Positions 43,881 to 52,644 of a stretch of DNA of 64,000 nt are shown in pieces; the stretch's first letter is position 1, and each line of letters opens with the position of its first letter. Source of the stretch: Kluyvera sp036759925 (lineage in GTDB: Bacteria; Pseudomonadota; Gammaproteobacteria; Enterobacterales; Enterobacteriaceae). Under the pieces are notes generated by a model, which had not been told where the DNA came from, ran no database searches, and worked only from the letters and a program-made list of their open reading frames with translations. The stretch is from contig NZ_JAPKIB010000009.1 in assembly GCF_036759925.1 (NCBI RefSeq), positions 113,555 through 177,554 on the forward strand, given 5' to 3'. The position numbers and the translations under genes are program-made.

Positions 43881-44792
43881 GTGAATACATTAGAACAAAC
43901 GATCGGCAACACGCCGCTGGTCAAATTACAACGTCTGGGGCCGGATAACGGCAGCGAAATTTGGATCAAGCTGGAAGGCAACAACCCGGCGGGGTCGGTC
44001 AAAGACCGCGCGGCGCTGTCGATGATTGTCGAAGCGGAAAAGCGCGGCGAAATTAAGCCGGGCGACGTGCTGATTGAAGCGACCAGTGGCAATACCGGCA
44101 TTGCGCTGGCGATGATTGCCGCGCTCAAGGGCTATCAGATGAAACTGTTGATGCCCGACAACATGAGTCAGGAACGCCGTGCGGCGATGCGCGCTTACGG
44201 CGCCGAGCTGATTCTGGTTACCAAAGAGCAGGGGATGGAAGGGGCGCGTGATTTAGCGCTTGAAATGGCTCAGCGTGGCGAAGGCAAGCTGCTGGATCAG
44301 TTCAACAACCCGGATAATCCGTACGCGCACTACACCACCACCGGCCCGGAAATCTGGCAGCAGACGGCGGGGCGCATTACCCATTTCGTCTCCAGTATGG
44401 GTACTACCGGCACCATTACCGGTGTCTCGCGCTTTTTACGCGAGCAGGACAAAGCGGTCACTATTGTTGGCCTGCAGCCGGAAGAGGGCAGCAGTATTCC
44501 GGGCATTCGCCGCTGGCCGGCAGAGTATATGCCGGGTATTTTCAATGCCAGTCTTGTCGATCAGGTGCTGGATATTCACCAGAACGCCGCGGAAAACACC
44601 ATGCGTGCGCTGGCGGTGAAAGAAGGCGTGTTCTGCGGCGTGAGCTCTGGCGGTGCGGTAGCCGGGGCAATTCGCGTGGCCGAACAAAACCCGGGAGCGG
44701 TAGTGGTAGCGATCATCTGCGATCGCGGCGATCGCTACCTCTCAACCGGCGTGTTTGGTGAAGAGCACTTCAGCCAGGGCGCAGGGATTTAA
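43881..44792 (+). CDS. cysM: O-acetylserine sulfhydrylase B (thiosulfate-using) CysM
   Basis: A 303-residue PLP enzyme, the E. coli length. The PLP lysine is K41 in AGSVKDR; TSGNTG and CGVSSGGAVAG bind phosphate and substrate. It makes S-sulfocysteine or cysteine from O-acetylserine. The start is GTG, as in E. coli. Its TAA stop shares the palindrome TTAA with the convergent NTF2-like gene. Confidence 0.96.
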   Translation: MNTLEQTIGNTPLVKLQRLGPDNGSEIWIKLEGNNPAGSVKDRAALSMIVEAEKRGEIKPGDVLIEATSGNTGIALAMIAALKGYQMKLLMPDNMSQERRAAMRAYGAELILVTKEQGMEGARDLALEMAQRGEGKLLDQFNNPDNPYAHYTTTGPEIWQQTAGRITHFVSSMGTTGTITGVSRFLREQDKAVTIVGLQPEEGSSIPGIRRWPAEYMPGIFNASLVDQVLDIHQNAAENTMRALAVKEGVFCGVSSGGAVAGAIRVAEQNPGAVVVAIICDRGDRYLSTGVFGEEHFSQGAGI

Positions 44793-45190
44793 ACCTCGGG
44801 ATTATCCAGCAGGTCTGTACCGTAGGAGTTGTCTACGGTACAAAGCCAGCGGTCCGCGAGCTTTTGAAAAACGTAGGTGGCGCGGCGCGTGACCTGCGTT
44901 GAACCGCCTTCCGCCAACGGAATATCCAGCCGGGTTTCCATGATCACCAGCGCGTTATCGCCACCTTCAATAATCTCCATCCGACCCTGCATCACCACCA
45001 ACCGGTGCTGAAAGTAGTCGGCGATGGCAATAAACGCTTTGTGAATATTCTCTTTGCCGCTGACGACCATGCCCGGCTTAACCACCAGAGTGGCGTCGTC
45101 GGCGTAGTATTCCATCAGCGTGGCGTAGTCTTCCTGCGAGATAGCGCGGTCGCAGGCTTCGATAACGGCTTTTAGCGATGTTGCTGGCAT
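44789..45190 (-). CDS. SnoaL/NTF2-like (DUF4440) protein
   Basis: A 133-residue protein with the cone-like NTF2 fold pattern typical of SgcJ/EcaC family proteins: YATLMEYYADDATLVVKPG, then VSGKENI, then RRATYVFQKLADRWL. Some members are small isomerases or dehydratases, many unknown. AAGGAGAACC precedes the ATG. The stop overlaps cysM by four bases. No counterpart sits beside cysM in K-12. Confidence 0.8.
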   Translation of the reverse strand: MPATSLKAVIEACDRAISQEDYATLMEYYADDATLVVKPGMVVSGKENIHKAFIAIADYFQHRLVVMQGRMEIIEGGDNALVIMETRLDIPLAEGGSTQVTRRATYVFQKLADRWLCTVDNSYGTDLLDNPEV

Positions 45191-45213
45191 GGGTTCTCCT
45201 TGGCTGGGAGCTT

Positions 45214-45287
45214 CCCCGGCGGCGCTGCGCTTGGCCGGGCTACAGGGGAAAACGTGTAGCCCGGACGAGGCGAAGCCGACTCCGGGG
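45214..45287. repeat. REP/BIME element between the NTF2-like and amidotransferase genes
   Basis: Units CCCCGGCGGCGCTGCGCTTG and GTAGCCCGGACGAGGCGAAG in inverted orientation, separated by about 10 bases. Confidence 0.8.
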
Positions 45288-45289
45288 AA

Positions 45290-45994
45290 CTACTGGGTCA
45301 GCTTATCAAGGAATTCCCATAACTTCTGGTTCATTTCGCGATAATCGTACGCGCGCATCTCCTCCACCGAACGGATAAACGGTTTGCCTTTGGCCTCTGC
45401 CAGTTCCTGCTCGGAGTGCTGAATTAACCCCTCAATCGCATCGGCGGTGAACTCCATATGACACTGGAAGCCATAAACCTTATCGCGATACTGAACGATT
45501 TGGCGCGGGCAGCCTGCGCTCTCGGCTAGAATCACCGTCTCTGAGGTCAGGCCCGGCATATCGTTGTGCCAGTGGCCGATGGTCAGCGGCGAGCCGAAAT
45601 GGCTGAACAGCGGATGTTCAAGCCCTGCCGTGGTGAGCGTAATCGGGTAGTGACCGATCTCTTTATCCGGGCTCTGCTGCACTTCTGCGCCAAGCGCTTC
45701 GCCGATTAGCTGCGAGCCAAGGCAGATCCCGACCACGATACGCCCGGCCTCAATCGCCTGGCGAATCAGCCGCTGTTCGGCTTTCGAGTCAAAATAAGGG
45801 CACTCGGCAAGCGTGGTACGCGGCGACTGCGGGCCGCCAAAGACTACCAGCATTTCAAAACCATCGACGCTCTCCGGCACCGCTTCCCCGGTATACACGT
45901 GGGTCTCGCTCACGATGTGGCCGCGCGTCGCAGCCCATGGCAGGTAGGCGCCCGCAGACTCAAATGATTCATGAATAACAAAATGGACTCGCAC
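45290..45994 (-). CDS. Class I glutamine amidotransferase-like protein
   Basis: A 234-residue class I GATase. The nucleophile is C91 in VVGICLGSQLIGEALG, with H179 and E181 in GFQCHMEF. It resembles GMP synthase-type amidotransferases that transfer glutamine ammonia or remove gamma-glutamyl groups. A GTG start at 45994 has AGGAG eight bases ahead; the open frame running back into ptsJ is rejected. It lies 13 bases after ptsJ and is probably co-transcribed. The acceptor is unknown. Confidence 0.85.
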   Translation of the reverse strand: MRVHFVIHESFESAGAYLPWAATRGHIVSETHVYTGEAVPESVDGFEMLVVFGGPQSPRTTLAECPYFDSKAEQRLIRQAIEAGRIVVGICLGSQLIGEALGAEVQQSPDKEIGHYPITLTTAGLEHPLFSHFGSPLTIGHWHNDMPGLTSETVILAESAGCPRQIVQYRDKVYGFQCHMEFTADAIEGLIQHSEQELAEAKGKPFIRSVEEMRAYDYREMNQKLWEFLDKLTQ

Positions 45995-46007
45995 GGATGT
46001 TCTCCTG

Positions 46008-47303
46008 TTAGTGGCCCAGCGCCTGACGAATATCGCCAGCCAGCCGGTTAATGTCGTTGTCGTTAAGTGTGGAAAGCGTAATGCGCAGACCCTGCGCTGG
46101 CGCCTGCACGCCAAAAGCGTCCCCCTCGCGCACCAGCCAGCCGAATTTGGCGAGCGCAAAGGCCGTTTCATGGCTGGAATCTGTGAGCGGCAGCCAGAAG
46201 TTCAGGCCGTCGCCGGGGGCAATATTGGCGATGCCTTGCGCCTGAAGCGCCTCGGCCATTTTTTGGTGCTGCCCGGCGTAAAACTGGCGAGTCTGCTCAA
46301 GGGATTGCTGGAAGTCCGGGTCGCTTAAGCAGGCGTAGACCAGATCCTGCAACAGGTGGCTGACCCATTGGCTGCCGGCGTTCAGGCGAAGCCTCAGCTT
46401 CGCCGAGGTGGTTTTATCACTGGCGACAAAGGCCAATCGCAGGTCCGGGCCCAGCGTTTTTGACATCGAACGCACCACCGCCCAGTGCTGCGTTTGTGGC
46501 GAAATCACCGGGTGCCATGGCGTTTCGGCGAGCAGGGCAAAGTGGTCGTCGAGAATGACCAGCGTTTGCGGGTAGCGACTCAACACCGCTTGTAAAGCGG
46601 TGGCACGGGTGGCGTTCAGGCTGCACCCGGTGGGGTTATGGGCGCGTGGCGTCAGAATCACCGCGCGAGCGCCTTTGCTCAGCGCCTGTTCCAGCTTTTC
46701 CGGCAGCATACCTTCCCGGTCGATGGTAACCGGGTTGGCGGCAAAGCCGCTGTAGCGCAGCATGCTGATGCTGCTCAGAAAGCAGGGATCTTCAACGGCA
46801 ACGCTATCGCCGGGCAGCAGGTGGGCGCTCAGGAGTCGCTCAATGGCATCAATCGCCCCGCTGGTGAGGTCGATTTCTCCCGCCGTGGGCATGGCGTCCT
46901 GCATCCATTTCGCTGCCCAGTCAGCCAGCGCTGGCGACACCGGCGTATCGCCATACAGGCGCGGCGAGCTGCTGATGTGGGAGATATACTTGGCCAGGTT
47001 TGGCAGCCGCGCCGTGGCGGGATTGCCGCTGGAGAGATCGGTAAGCGGCGTATGCGGGTTACCGCCTTCCAGTGCCAGCGGCGCGGCGGTCTCTTTAACC
47101 ACGGTGCCGTTACGACCCAGGCTCAGCGCCAGCCCGGAGGTGACCAGCCGCTTATAGGCGGACGCCACCGTATTGCGGTTAACGCCAAGCTGGACGGCCA
47201 GTTCACGTACCGGCGGCAGCGTTTCACCCTTCGCTAAGGTTCCGCTGGTGATATGCTGACGAATACTGTCAAAGATTTCGTTGGCGCTTTTTCCGTCGAT
47301 CAT
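46008..47303 (-). CDS. ptsJ: MocR-family regulator PtsJ (GntR HTH plus aminotransferase domain)
   Basis: A 431-residue protein: GntR winged helix (residues 1-70; VRELAVQLGVNRNTVASAYKRL), then a fold type I aminotransferase domain with the PLP lysine K282 in RSMSKTLGPDLRL and Asp pair 252-253. Salmonella PtsJ sits at the same place, divergent from pdxK, and controls pdxK in response to pyridoxal 5'-phosphate. The divergent neighbour is pdxK here too. E. coli K-12 lacks it at this place. The 84-bp spacer to pdxK has a direct repeat TATGAC, a likely operator. Confidence 0.88.
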   Translation of the reverse strand: MIDGKSANEIFDSIRQHITSGTLAKGETLPPVRELAVQLGVNRNTVASAYKRLVTSGLALSLGRNGTVVKETAAPLALEGGNPHTPLTDLSSGNPATARLPNLAKYISHISSSPRLYGDTPVSPALADWAAKWMQDAMPTAGEIDLTSGAIDAIERLLSAHLLPGDSVAVEDPCFLSSISMLRYSGFAANPVTIDREGMLPEKLEQALSKGARAVILTPRAHNPTGCSLNATRATALQAVLSRYPQTLVILDDHFALLAETPWHPVISPQTQHWAVVRSMSKTLGPDLRLAFVASDKTTSAKLRLRLNAGSQWVSHLLQDLVYACLSDPDFQQSLEQTRQFYAGQHQKMAEALQAQGIANIAPGDGLNFWLPLTDSSHETAFALAKFGWLVREGDAFGVQAPAQGLRITLSTLNDNDINRLAGDIRQALGH

Positions 47304-47311
47304 TATTGACC

Positions 47312-47339
47312 TATGACAAAATGAATTTTAGCATATGAC
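47312..47339. promoter_or_regulatory. Putative PtsJ operator: direct repeat TATGAC
   Basis: TATGAC at 47312-47317 and 47334-47339, start-to-start 22 bases (two helix turns), each followed by an A/T tail (AAAATG, GATAAT). MocR regulators often bind direct repeats of this spacing. Position between ptsJ and pdxK fits. Confidence 0.45.
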
Positions 47340-47387
47340 GATAATAGTGAGGCGTTAGCCCGCTGTCCAGAGTCAGAGGAGAAGTAG

Positions 47388-48254
47388 ATGGGGCAGGATA
47401 GTGAAATACAGTCGGTGCTCTTCAACGATACGCACCGGGCATTACAGACGGACATCGTGGCCGTTCAGTCACAGGTGGTCTACGGCAGCGTAGGCAACAG
47501 TATTGCGGTACCGGCGATAAAATCCCACGGCCTGCGGGTGACCGCCGTGCCGACGGTGCTGTTCAGCAACACGCCGCACTACGAGACGTTCTACGGCGGC
47601 GTCATTCCCGGTGAGTGGTTCGGCGGCTACCTGAAGGCGCTGAACGAGCGTGATGCGCTGCGCGAACTGAAAGCGGTCACCACCGGCTATATGGGCAGCG
47701 CGGAGCAGATTGAACTGTTGGCTGAGTGGCTGAAAACGGTACAGGTGTCGCATCCGGATATCTGCATCCTGGTTGACCCGGTGATTGGCGATGTCGACAG
47801 CGGGATCTACGTGAAAGCGGAAATCCCGGAGGCTTACCGTACTCATCTTTTGCCGCTGGCTCAGGGGTTGACGCCGAACGTGTTCGAACTGGAAATGCTG
47901 AGCGGTAAGCCGTGTCGTACGCTGAATGAGGCGATTCTGGCGGCGAAATCACTGCTCAGCGACACGCTGAAGTGGGTGGTGATTACCAGCGCGCCGGGGC
48001 AGACAGAAAACAATATTACGGTCGCCGTGGTGACCCCGGAATCGGCGGAGGTGATTGAGCATCCGCGTCTGGAAACGGACCTGAAAGGGACGGGGGATCT
48101 GTTCTGCGCTGAGCTTATTAGCGGCATTGTACAGCAACAGCCGCTGGCCGCAGCGGCGCATGCGGCGGCAGAAAGGGTGCTGGCAGTGATGAGTTGGACG
48201 CAGCAATGCGGTTGTGATGAATTAATACTGCCACCGGCAGGGGAGGTGCGATGA
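47388..48254 (+). CDS. pdxK: Pyridoxine/pyridoxal/pyridoxamine kinase PdxK
   Basis: A 288-residue ribokinase-family enzyme (E. coli PdxK 283). VQSQVVYGSVGNSIA and PTVLFSNTPHY mark the substrate region, VDPVIGD and TDLKGTGDLF the ATP/anion hole with the catalytic Asp. It phosphorylates B6 vitamers. CAGAGGAGAAG precedes the ATG. It overlaps a small ORF downstream as ATGA. Confidence 0.96.
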   Translation: MGQDSEIQSVLFNDTHRALQTDIVAVQSQVVYGSVGNSIAVPAIKSHGLRVTAVPTVLFSNTPHYETFYGGVIPGEWFGGYLKALNERDALRELKAVTTGYMGSAEQIELLAEWLKTVQVSHPDICILVDPVIGDVDSGIYVKAEIPEAYRTHLLPLAQGLTPNVFELEMLSGKPCRTLNEAILAAKSLLSDTLKWVVITSAPGQTENNITVAVVTPESAEVIEHPRLETDLKGTGDLFCAELISGIVQQQPLAAAAHAAAERVLAVMSWTQQCGCDELILPPAGEVR

Positions 48255-48490
48255 AGTGTTATCGTCTGGTTATTCGGCATAATGGCCGTCTGGTAGGGCA
48301 TTTTGATACCAGCGGGCAGGATGCTCTTGAGGATGCCTGCGTCGCGCGGGCGATGTTTGGCGTGACCGGTGGCTATCAGTGCGAACTGCTGGTGTCTGAT
48401 TCTGAACGTCGAATGCTGGAAAGCGGGCCGGAAGGAATGAAAATTCTGATGCGCGAGCCGTGTTTCCGCCCGGTGACGTCGCAGCTGTAA
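48251..48490 (+). CDS. Small uncharacterised protein coupled to pdxK
   Basis: A 79-residue hydrophilic protein overlapping the pdxK stop as ATGA, so translation is coupled. It ends 14 bases before the hairpin that also serves crr. No known domain is visible: a basic start MKCYRLVIRHNGRLVGHFD, an Ala-rich middle, no membrane segment. The reading frame keeps third-position GC bias like its neighbours, which supports coding. It could modify PdxK or be a stress protein; I do not recognise it. Confidence 0.7.
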   Translation: MKCYRLVIRHNGRLVGHFDTSGQDALEDACVARAMFGVTGGYQCELLVSDSERRMLESGPEGMKILMREPCFRPVTSQL

Positions 48491-48504
48491 ATCGGTTCAC
48501 AGGC

Positions 48505-48532
48505 AAAAAAAATGGCGCCAATCGGCGCCATT
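48505..48532. terminator. Bidirectional terminator of crr and the pdxK small ORF
   Basis: A 9-bp stem AATGGCGCC/GGCGCCATT with a 4-base loop. On the minus strand the A-run 48505-48512 gives a U tract for crr; on the plus strand the T-run is short. Confidence 0.8.
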
Positions 48533-48550
48533 TCTATATGCAATTAAGCA

Positions 48551-49060
48551 TTACTTCTTAATGCGGATGACTGGGGTTTCACCCACAGTTACGCTGCCGG
48601 ACAGTTTGATCAGTTCTTTGATCTCGTCCATGTTGGAGATAACAACCGGAGTCAGGGTAGACTTGGCTTTTTCTTCCAGCAGAGCCAGATCGAACTCAAT
48701 CACGGTATCGCCAACTTTAACGCGCTGGCCTTCTTCCGCGATACGAGTGAAACCTTCGCCTTTCAGTTCAACGGTATCGATACCGAAGTGAACGAACAGT
48801 TCGATGCCGCTATCGGATTCGATAGAGAAAGCGTGGTTGGTTTCAAAGATTTTACCGATGGTGCCGTCAACCGGCGCAACCATTTTGTTGCCGGTCGGTT
48901 TGATAGCAATGCCATCACCAACGATTTTCTCAGCAAACACTACGTCCGGCACGTCTTCGATGTTGACGATTTCGCCAGAGAGCGGTGCAATGATCTCAAT
49001 GGTTCCGGTGTCTTTTTTATCATCAGAAACCAGAGATTTCAGTTTATCGAACAAACCCAT
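48551..49060 (-). CDS. crr: PTS glucose-specific EIIA (Crr)
   Basis: A 169-residue protein identical in length to E. coli IIAGlc. Phosphoryl-accepting H91 (counting Met) in LFVHFGIDTVELKG and H76 in ETNHAFSI. It passes phosphate to glucose and trehalose transporters, stimulates adenylate cyclase and excludes non-PTS sugars. Third gene of ptsHI-crr, 40 bases after ptsI; an extra promoter inside ptsI is known in E. coli. Confidence 0.98.
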   Translation of the reverse strand: MGLFDKLKSLVSDDKKDTGTIEIIAPLSGEIVNIEDVPDVVFAEKIVGDGIAIKPTGNKMVAPVDGTIGKIFETNHAFSIESDSGIELFVHFGIDTVELKGEGFTRIAEEGQRVKVGDTVIEFDLALLEEKAKSTLTPVVISNMDEIKELIKLSGSVTVGETPVIRIKK

Positions 49061-49100
49061 GATCTTCTCCTAAGCAGTAATTTGGGCCGCATCTCGTGGA

Positions 49101-50828
49101 TTAGCAGATTGTTTTTTCTTCAATGAACTTGTTCACCAACGCCAGCAGTTCGTCTGTAGTTGGTTGAGCAAGTGCTTGCTCTGCTAAAACCTTTGCATCT
49201 TCGAAGTTCGTGTTACGGATAATCTTCTTAATGCGTGGGATAGAAATGGCGCTCATAGAGAATTCGTCCAGACCCATACCCAGCAACAGAAGTGTAGCAC
49301 GTTCGTCGCCTGCAAGCTCACCACACATGCCAGTCCATTTGCCTTCAGCATGAGAAGCATCAATAACTTGCTTGATCAAAGTGAGGACAGACGGTGACAT
49401 TGGCTGGTAAAGATGTGAAATCATATCATTACCACGGTCAACTGCCAGAGTATACTGCGTTAAATCATTGGTACCGATACTAAAGAAATCAACTTCTTTG
49501 GCTAAATGACGAGCGATAGTCGCAGCGGCAGGGGTTTCTACCATCACGCCAACTTCGATGGTCTCGTCAAATGCTTTACCTTCGTCGCGCAGTTCCTGTT
49601 TATAGATTTCGATCTCTTTCTTCAGTGCACGCACTTCTTCAACAGAGATAATCATCGGGAACATGATGCGCAGTTTGCCGAAAGCAGAGGCACGCAGGAT
49701 AGCGCGAACCTGGTCACGCAGGATCTCTTTACGATCCATTGCGATACGCACGGCACGCCAGCCCAGGAACGGGTTCTCTTCTTTCGGGAAGTTCATGTAC
49801 GGCAGCTCTTTGTCGCCACCGATGTCCATGGTACGGACGATAACTGCCTGAGAGCCACATGCTTCAGCAACGGCTTTGTATGCCGCAAACTGTTCTTCTT
49901 CAGTTGGCAGCGCGTCGCGGTCCATGAACAGGAATTCGGTGCGGTACAGACCAACACCTTCAGCGCCGTTACGCTCAGCACCGTCGATATCACGAACGGT
50001 ACCGATGTTGGCGCAAACTTCAACCTGGTGGCCATCAAGGGTGATTGCCGGCAGGTCTTTCAGTTTAGCCAGTTCGGCTTTCTCATTGGCAACCTGCTCC
50101 TGAATGGCGCGCAGCTGCTCAATTTCTTCGTTAGTTGGGTTGACGTAAACTTTGTTGTTAACGGCATCCAGAATCAGATAGTCGCCATTTTTCACCTGAG
50201 TGGTGACGCTACCGGTACCCACGATCGCTGGCAGTTCCAGGGAACGCGCCATGATGGAGGTGTGGGAAGTGCGGCCACCAACGTCAGTGATGAAACCCAG
50301 CACCTTCTTCAGGTTCAGCTGTGCGGTTTCAGACGGCGTCAGGTCTGCGGCAACCAGGATAACTTCATCCTGAATGGCGCTCAGGTCAATAATGGCCAGA
50401 CCCAGGATGTTGCGCAGCAGGCGCTTACCGATGTCACGTACGTCAGCCGCACGTTCTTTCAGGTATTCATCATCCAGTTCTTCCAGGGCAGTTGCCTGAC
50501 CTTCGATAACTTCATGCGCAGCTGCGTCAGCCGTCATGTTCTTATCTTTAATCAGGGCTATGATTTCCTGCTCCAGCTCCTCATCTTCGAGCAGCATGAT
50601 GTGCCCTTCGAAGATGGCTTCTTTTTCTTCACCGAAAGTTTCGCCAGCTTTGGTCTTGATAGCTTCCAGCTGAGCCGACGCTTTAGAACGGCCGCTCAGA
50701 AAACGTTCAATTTCCTGCTCTACTTTATCGGCAGAAATTTTCTTCCGGTCGATGACAATCTCATCTTCTTTCAGCAGCAGTGCGTTGCCGAAAGCGATAC
50801 CCGGGGATGCTAAAATGCCTGAAATCAT
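49101..50828 (-). CDS. ptsI: PTS enzyme I (PtsI)
   Basis: A 575-residue enzyme. The phosphohistidine is H189 in GGRTSHTSIMARSLELPAIVG; the PEP-binding barrel has TNDLTQYTLAVDRGN and the active Cys in WTGMCGELAGD. It takes phosphate from PEP to HPr. A long antisense open frame on the other strand is a codon-bias artefact. Confidence 0.98.
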   Translation of the reverse strand: MISGILASPGIAFGNALLLKEDEIVIDRKKISADKVEQEIERFLSGRSKASAQLEAIKTKAGETFGEEKEAIFEGHIMLLEDEELEQEIIALIKDKNMTADAAAHEVIEGQATALEELDDEYLKERAADVRDIGKRLLRNILGLAIIDLSAIQDEVILVAADLTPSETAQLNLKKVLGFITDVGGRTSHTSIMARSLELPAIVGTGSVTTQVKNGDYLILDAVNNKVYVNPTNEEIEQLRAIQEQVANEKAELAKLKDLPAITLDGHQVEVCANIGTVRDIDGAERNGAEGVGLYRTEFLFMDRDALPTEEEQFAAYKAVAEACGSQAVIVRTMDIGGDKELPYMNFPKEENPFLGWRAVRIAMDRKEILRDQVRAILRASAFGKLRIMFPMIISVEEVRALKKEIEIYKQELRDEGKAFDETIEVGVMVETPAAATIARHLAKEVDFFSIGTNDLTQYTLAVDRGNDMISHLYQPMSPSVLTLIKQVIDASHAEGKWTGMCGELAGDERATLLLLGMGLDEFSMSAISIPRIKKIIRNTNFEDAKVLAEQALAQPTTDELLALVNKFIEEKTIC

Positions 50829-50873
50829 AACCCTACCTTACTTGTGACTGATATTTAAAAGAACTCGTTGAAC

Positions 50874-51131
50874 TTACTCGAGTTCAGCCATCAGTTTAAC
50901 CAGATGTTCAACTGCTTTCTGCTCGTCTTCACCTTCTGCGGACAGGGTAACAACGGTGCCCTGGGTCAGACCCAGAGTTTGCAGTTTGAACAGGCTTTTT
51001 GCGCTAGCGCTTTTGCCGTTGGAGGTCACAGTGATCTCGGAAGTGAAGCCTTTCGCTTCTTTAACAAACTGAGCAGCAGGGCGGGTATGCAGACCGTTCG
51101 GAGCGGTAATGGTAACTTCTTGCTGGAACAT
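50874..51131 (-). CDS. ptsH: PTS phosphocarrier HPr
   Basis: An 85-residue protein; H15 in NGLHTRPA is the phosphate carrier, S46 is also present in the family region. First gene of ptsHI-crr, 45 bases before ptsI. GGGGAAATATA precedes the ATG. Confidence 0.98.
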   Translation of the reverse strand: MFQQEVTITAPNGLHTRPAAQFVKEAKGFTSEITVTSNGKSASAKSLFKLQTLGLTQGTVVTLSAEGEDEQKAVEHLVKLMAELE

Positions 51132-51339
51132 TATATTTCCCCAACTTATAGGTTTAGTGTTGTGGAACTAAAGTCTAGCCTGGTGGATAGACTTTAGCCT
51201 GTATTACAAATCAAGCGACGCCCACAAAATCAGCACTACCATCGGCGACAAACCTTCCGACGCAGACGCTTCTGGCCTTTGACGTTTCGCTTATCATTAA
51301 ACATTATGCCGTGAAAGCAGGATTTGAACCAAATCATAA

Positions 51340-51351
51340 AATCGATTCAGC
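51340..51351 (-). promoter_or_regulatory. Cra (FruR)-like site upstream of ptsH
   Basis: The minus strand reads GCTGAATCGATT, followed by TTATGATTTGGTTCAA, as in the E. coli ptsH promoter where Cra binds. Half-site quality is moderate. Confidence 0.5.
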
Positions 51352-51466
51352 TTATGGAAAACCTGTTAAGAATAATTTCGCGGCTCAAAATAAATATGAG
51401 AGGTTAAATACCAGACCTACGGAGGTGAATCAATGGCAGGGGGGGTAAAAGTTTGATGCATGCCAC

Positions 51467-51494
51467 AAAAAAGCACCCATTTGGGTGCTTTTTT
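51467..51494 (-). terminator. cysK terminator
   Basis: Perfect 13-bp inverted repeat AAAAAAGCACCCA/TGGGTGCTTTTTT with a 2-base centre, 22 bases past the cysK stop. It is symmetrical, so it can act on both strands. Confidence 0.9.
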
Positions 51495-51516
51495 ACACGA
51501 TTTTAACCAACTGGCA

Positions 51517-52488
51517 TTACTGTTGCAGTTCTTTCTCGGTGAAGAGGTCTGCGAACAACGCCGTGCTTAAATAACGCTCACCCGAAGACGGTAGGATAAC
51601 CACAATATTCTTATTGGTAAAGGTTTCATCTTCCTGGAGTTTCAATGCTGCGGCAACCGCGGCACCGGAAGAAATACCGGCCAGAATACCTTCCTCTTCC
51701 ATCAGGCGACGGGCCGTGGAGATAGCCTCTTCGTTGGTGATGGCGACAACTTTATCAATCAGCTTCAGATCGAGGTTACCAGGGATGAAACCTGCGCCGA
51801 TCCCCTGGATCTTATGCGGGCCTGGCTTCAGCTCTTCGCCTGCCAGTGCCTGAGCAATAACCGGAGAATCGGTTGGCTCAACGGCGACAGAGATCAGATC
51901 CGTTTTGCCTTTGGTATTTTTGATGTAGCGCGTTACGCCGGTCAGCGTACCGCCGGTGCCCACGCCTGAAATGAACACGTCAACCTGACCGTCGGTATCT
52001 TCCCAGATTTCCGGGCCGGTGGTCTTTTCGTGAATTTCCGGGTTGGCCGGGTTGCTGAACTGCTGCAGCAGCAGGAATTTTTCCGGATTGCTGGCAACGA
52101 TCTCTTCCGCTTTCTGAATCGCACCTTTCATGCCTTTCGCGCCTTCGGTCAGCACCAGATTGGCGCCCAACGCTTTTAGCAGCTTACGGCGTTCAACGCT
52201 CATGGTTTCCGGCATGGTCAGCGTCAGCTTATAGCCACGGGCGGCAGCAACATAGGCCAGAGCGATACCGGTATTACCACTGGTTGGCTCAACCAGTTCG
52301 ATGCCAGGCTTCAGCACACCGCGTTTTTCGGCATCCCAAATCATATTGGCACCGATACGGCATTTAACGCTGAAGCTTGGGTTACGTGACTCAACCTTCG
52401 CCAGAATGCGTCCGTTACCGATGCGGTTCAGTCGTACCAGTGGTGTATGACCGATAGTCAGGGAGTTATCTTCAAAAATCTTACTCAT
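51517..52488 (-). CDS. cysK: O-acetylserine sulfhydrylase A (CysK)
   Basis: A 323-residue PLP enzyme, the E. coli length. The PLP lysine is K42 in SFSVKCRIG, TSGNTG binds substrate, and GISSGAAVAA the PLP phosphate. It makes cysteine from O-acetylserine and sulfide and forms a complex with CysE. A leader of about 100 bases has a -10-like TATGCT (minus, 52529-52534), as in the CysB-activated E. coli promoter. Confidence 0.97.
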   Translation of the reverse strand: MSKIFEDNSLTIGHTPLVRLNRIGNGRILAKVESRNPSFSVKCRIGANMIWDAEKRGVLKPGIELVEPTSGNTGIALAYVAAARGYKLTLTMPETMSVERRKLLKALGANLVLTEGAKGMKGAIQKAEEIVASNPEKFLLLQQFSNPANPEIHEKTTGPEIWEDTDGQVDVFISGVGTGGTLTGVTRYIKNTKGKTDLISVAVEPTDSPVIAQALAGEELKPGPHKIQGIGAGFIPGNLDLKLIDKVVAITNEEAISTARRLMEEEGILAGISSGAAVAAALKLQEDETFTNKNIVVILPSSGERYLSTALFADLFTEKELQQ

Positions 52489-52600
52489 GGCCTATCCTTA
52501 ACTGTATGAAATTTGGGGTACTCGACCAGCATACCTGCTTAAAGATTCTGCGGAAGTAAGGATTTCGCATATCTATATACTGAAGGGAAATAATGGCAAG
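52489..52600 (-). promoter_or_regulatory. cysK promoter and leader
   Basis: Minus strand GCAGGTATGCTGGTCG carries a -10 (TATGCT, 52529-52534). AAGGATAGGCC before the ATG is the ribosome-binding site. CysB boxes cannot be placed by eye. Confidence 0.4.
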
Positions 52601-52644
52601 CGGGATGGAATAAGGCAGGGCATAAGCCCCGCCTGGAGAGGAGA

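Larger units (their letters stand above)
51132..51516 (-). promoter_or_regulatory. 385-bp ptsH leader and promoter region
   Basis: No gene is seen. Read on the minus strand it holds the ptsH promoters. A 9-bp stem TAAAGTCTA/TAGACTTTA spans 51169-51196 near the ptsH start. A Cra-like GCTGAATCGATT at 51340-51351 matches the E. coli ptsH P0 region as I recall it. CRP sites are expected but none is clear by eye. The cysK terminator lies at its far end. Confidence 0.55.

Noticed and set aside
49506..50813. 435-residue open frame antisense to ptsI
   Set aside because: Shadow of a highly conserved gene with biased codons, no ribosome-binding site.
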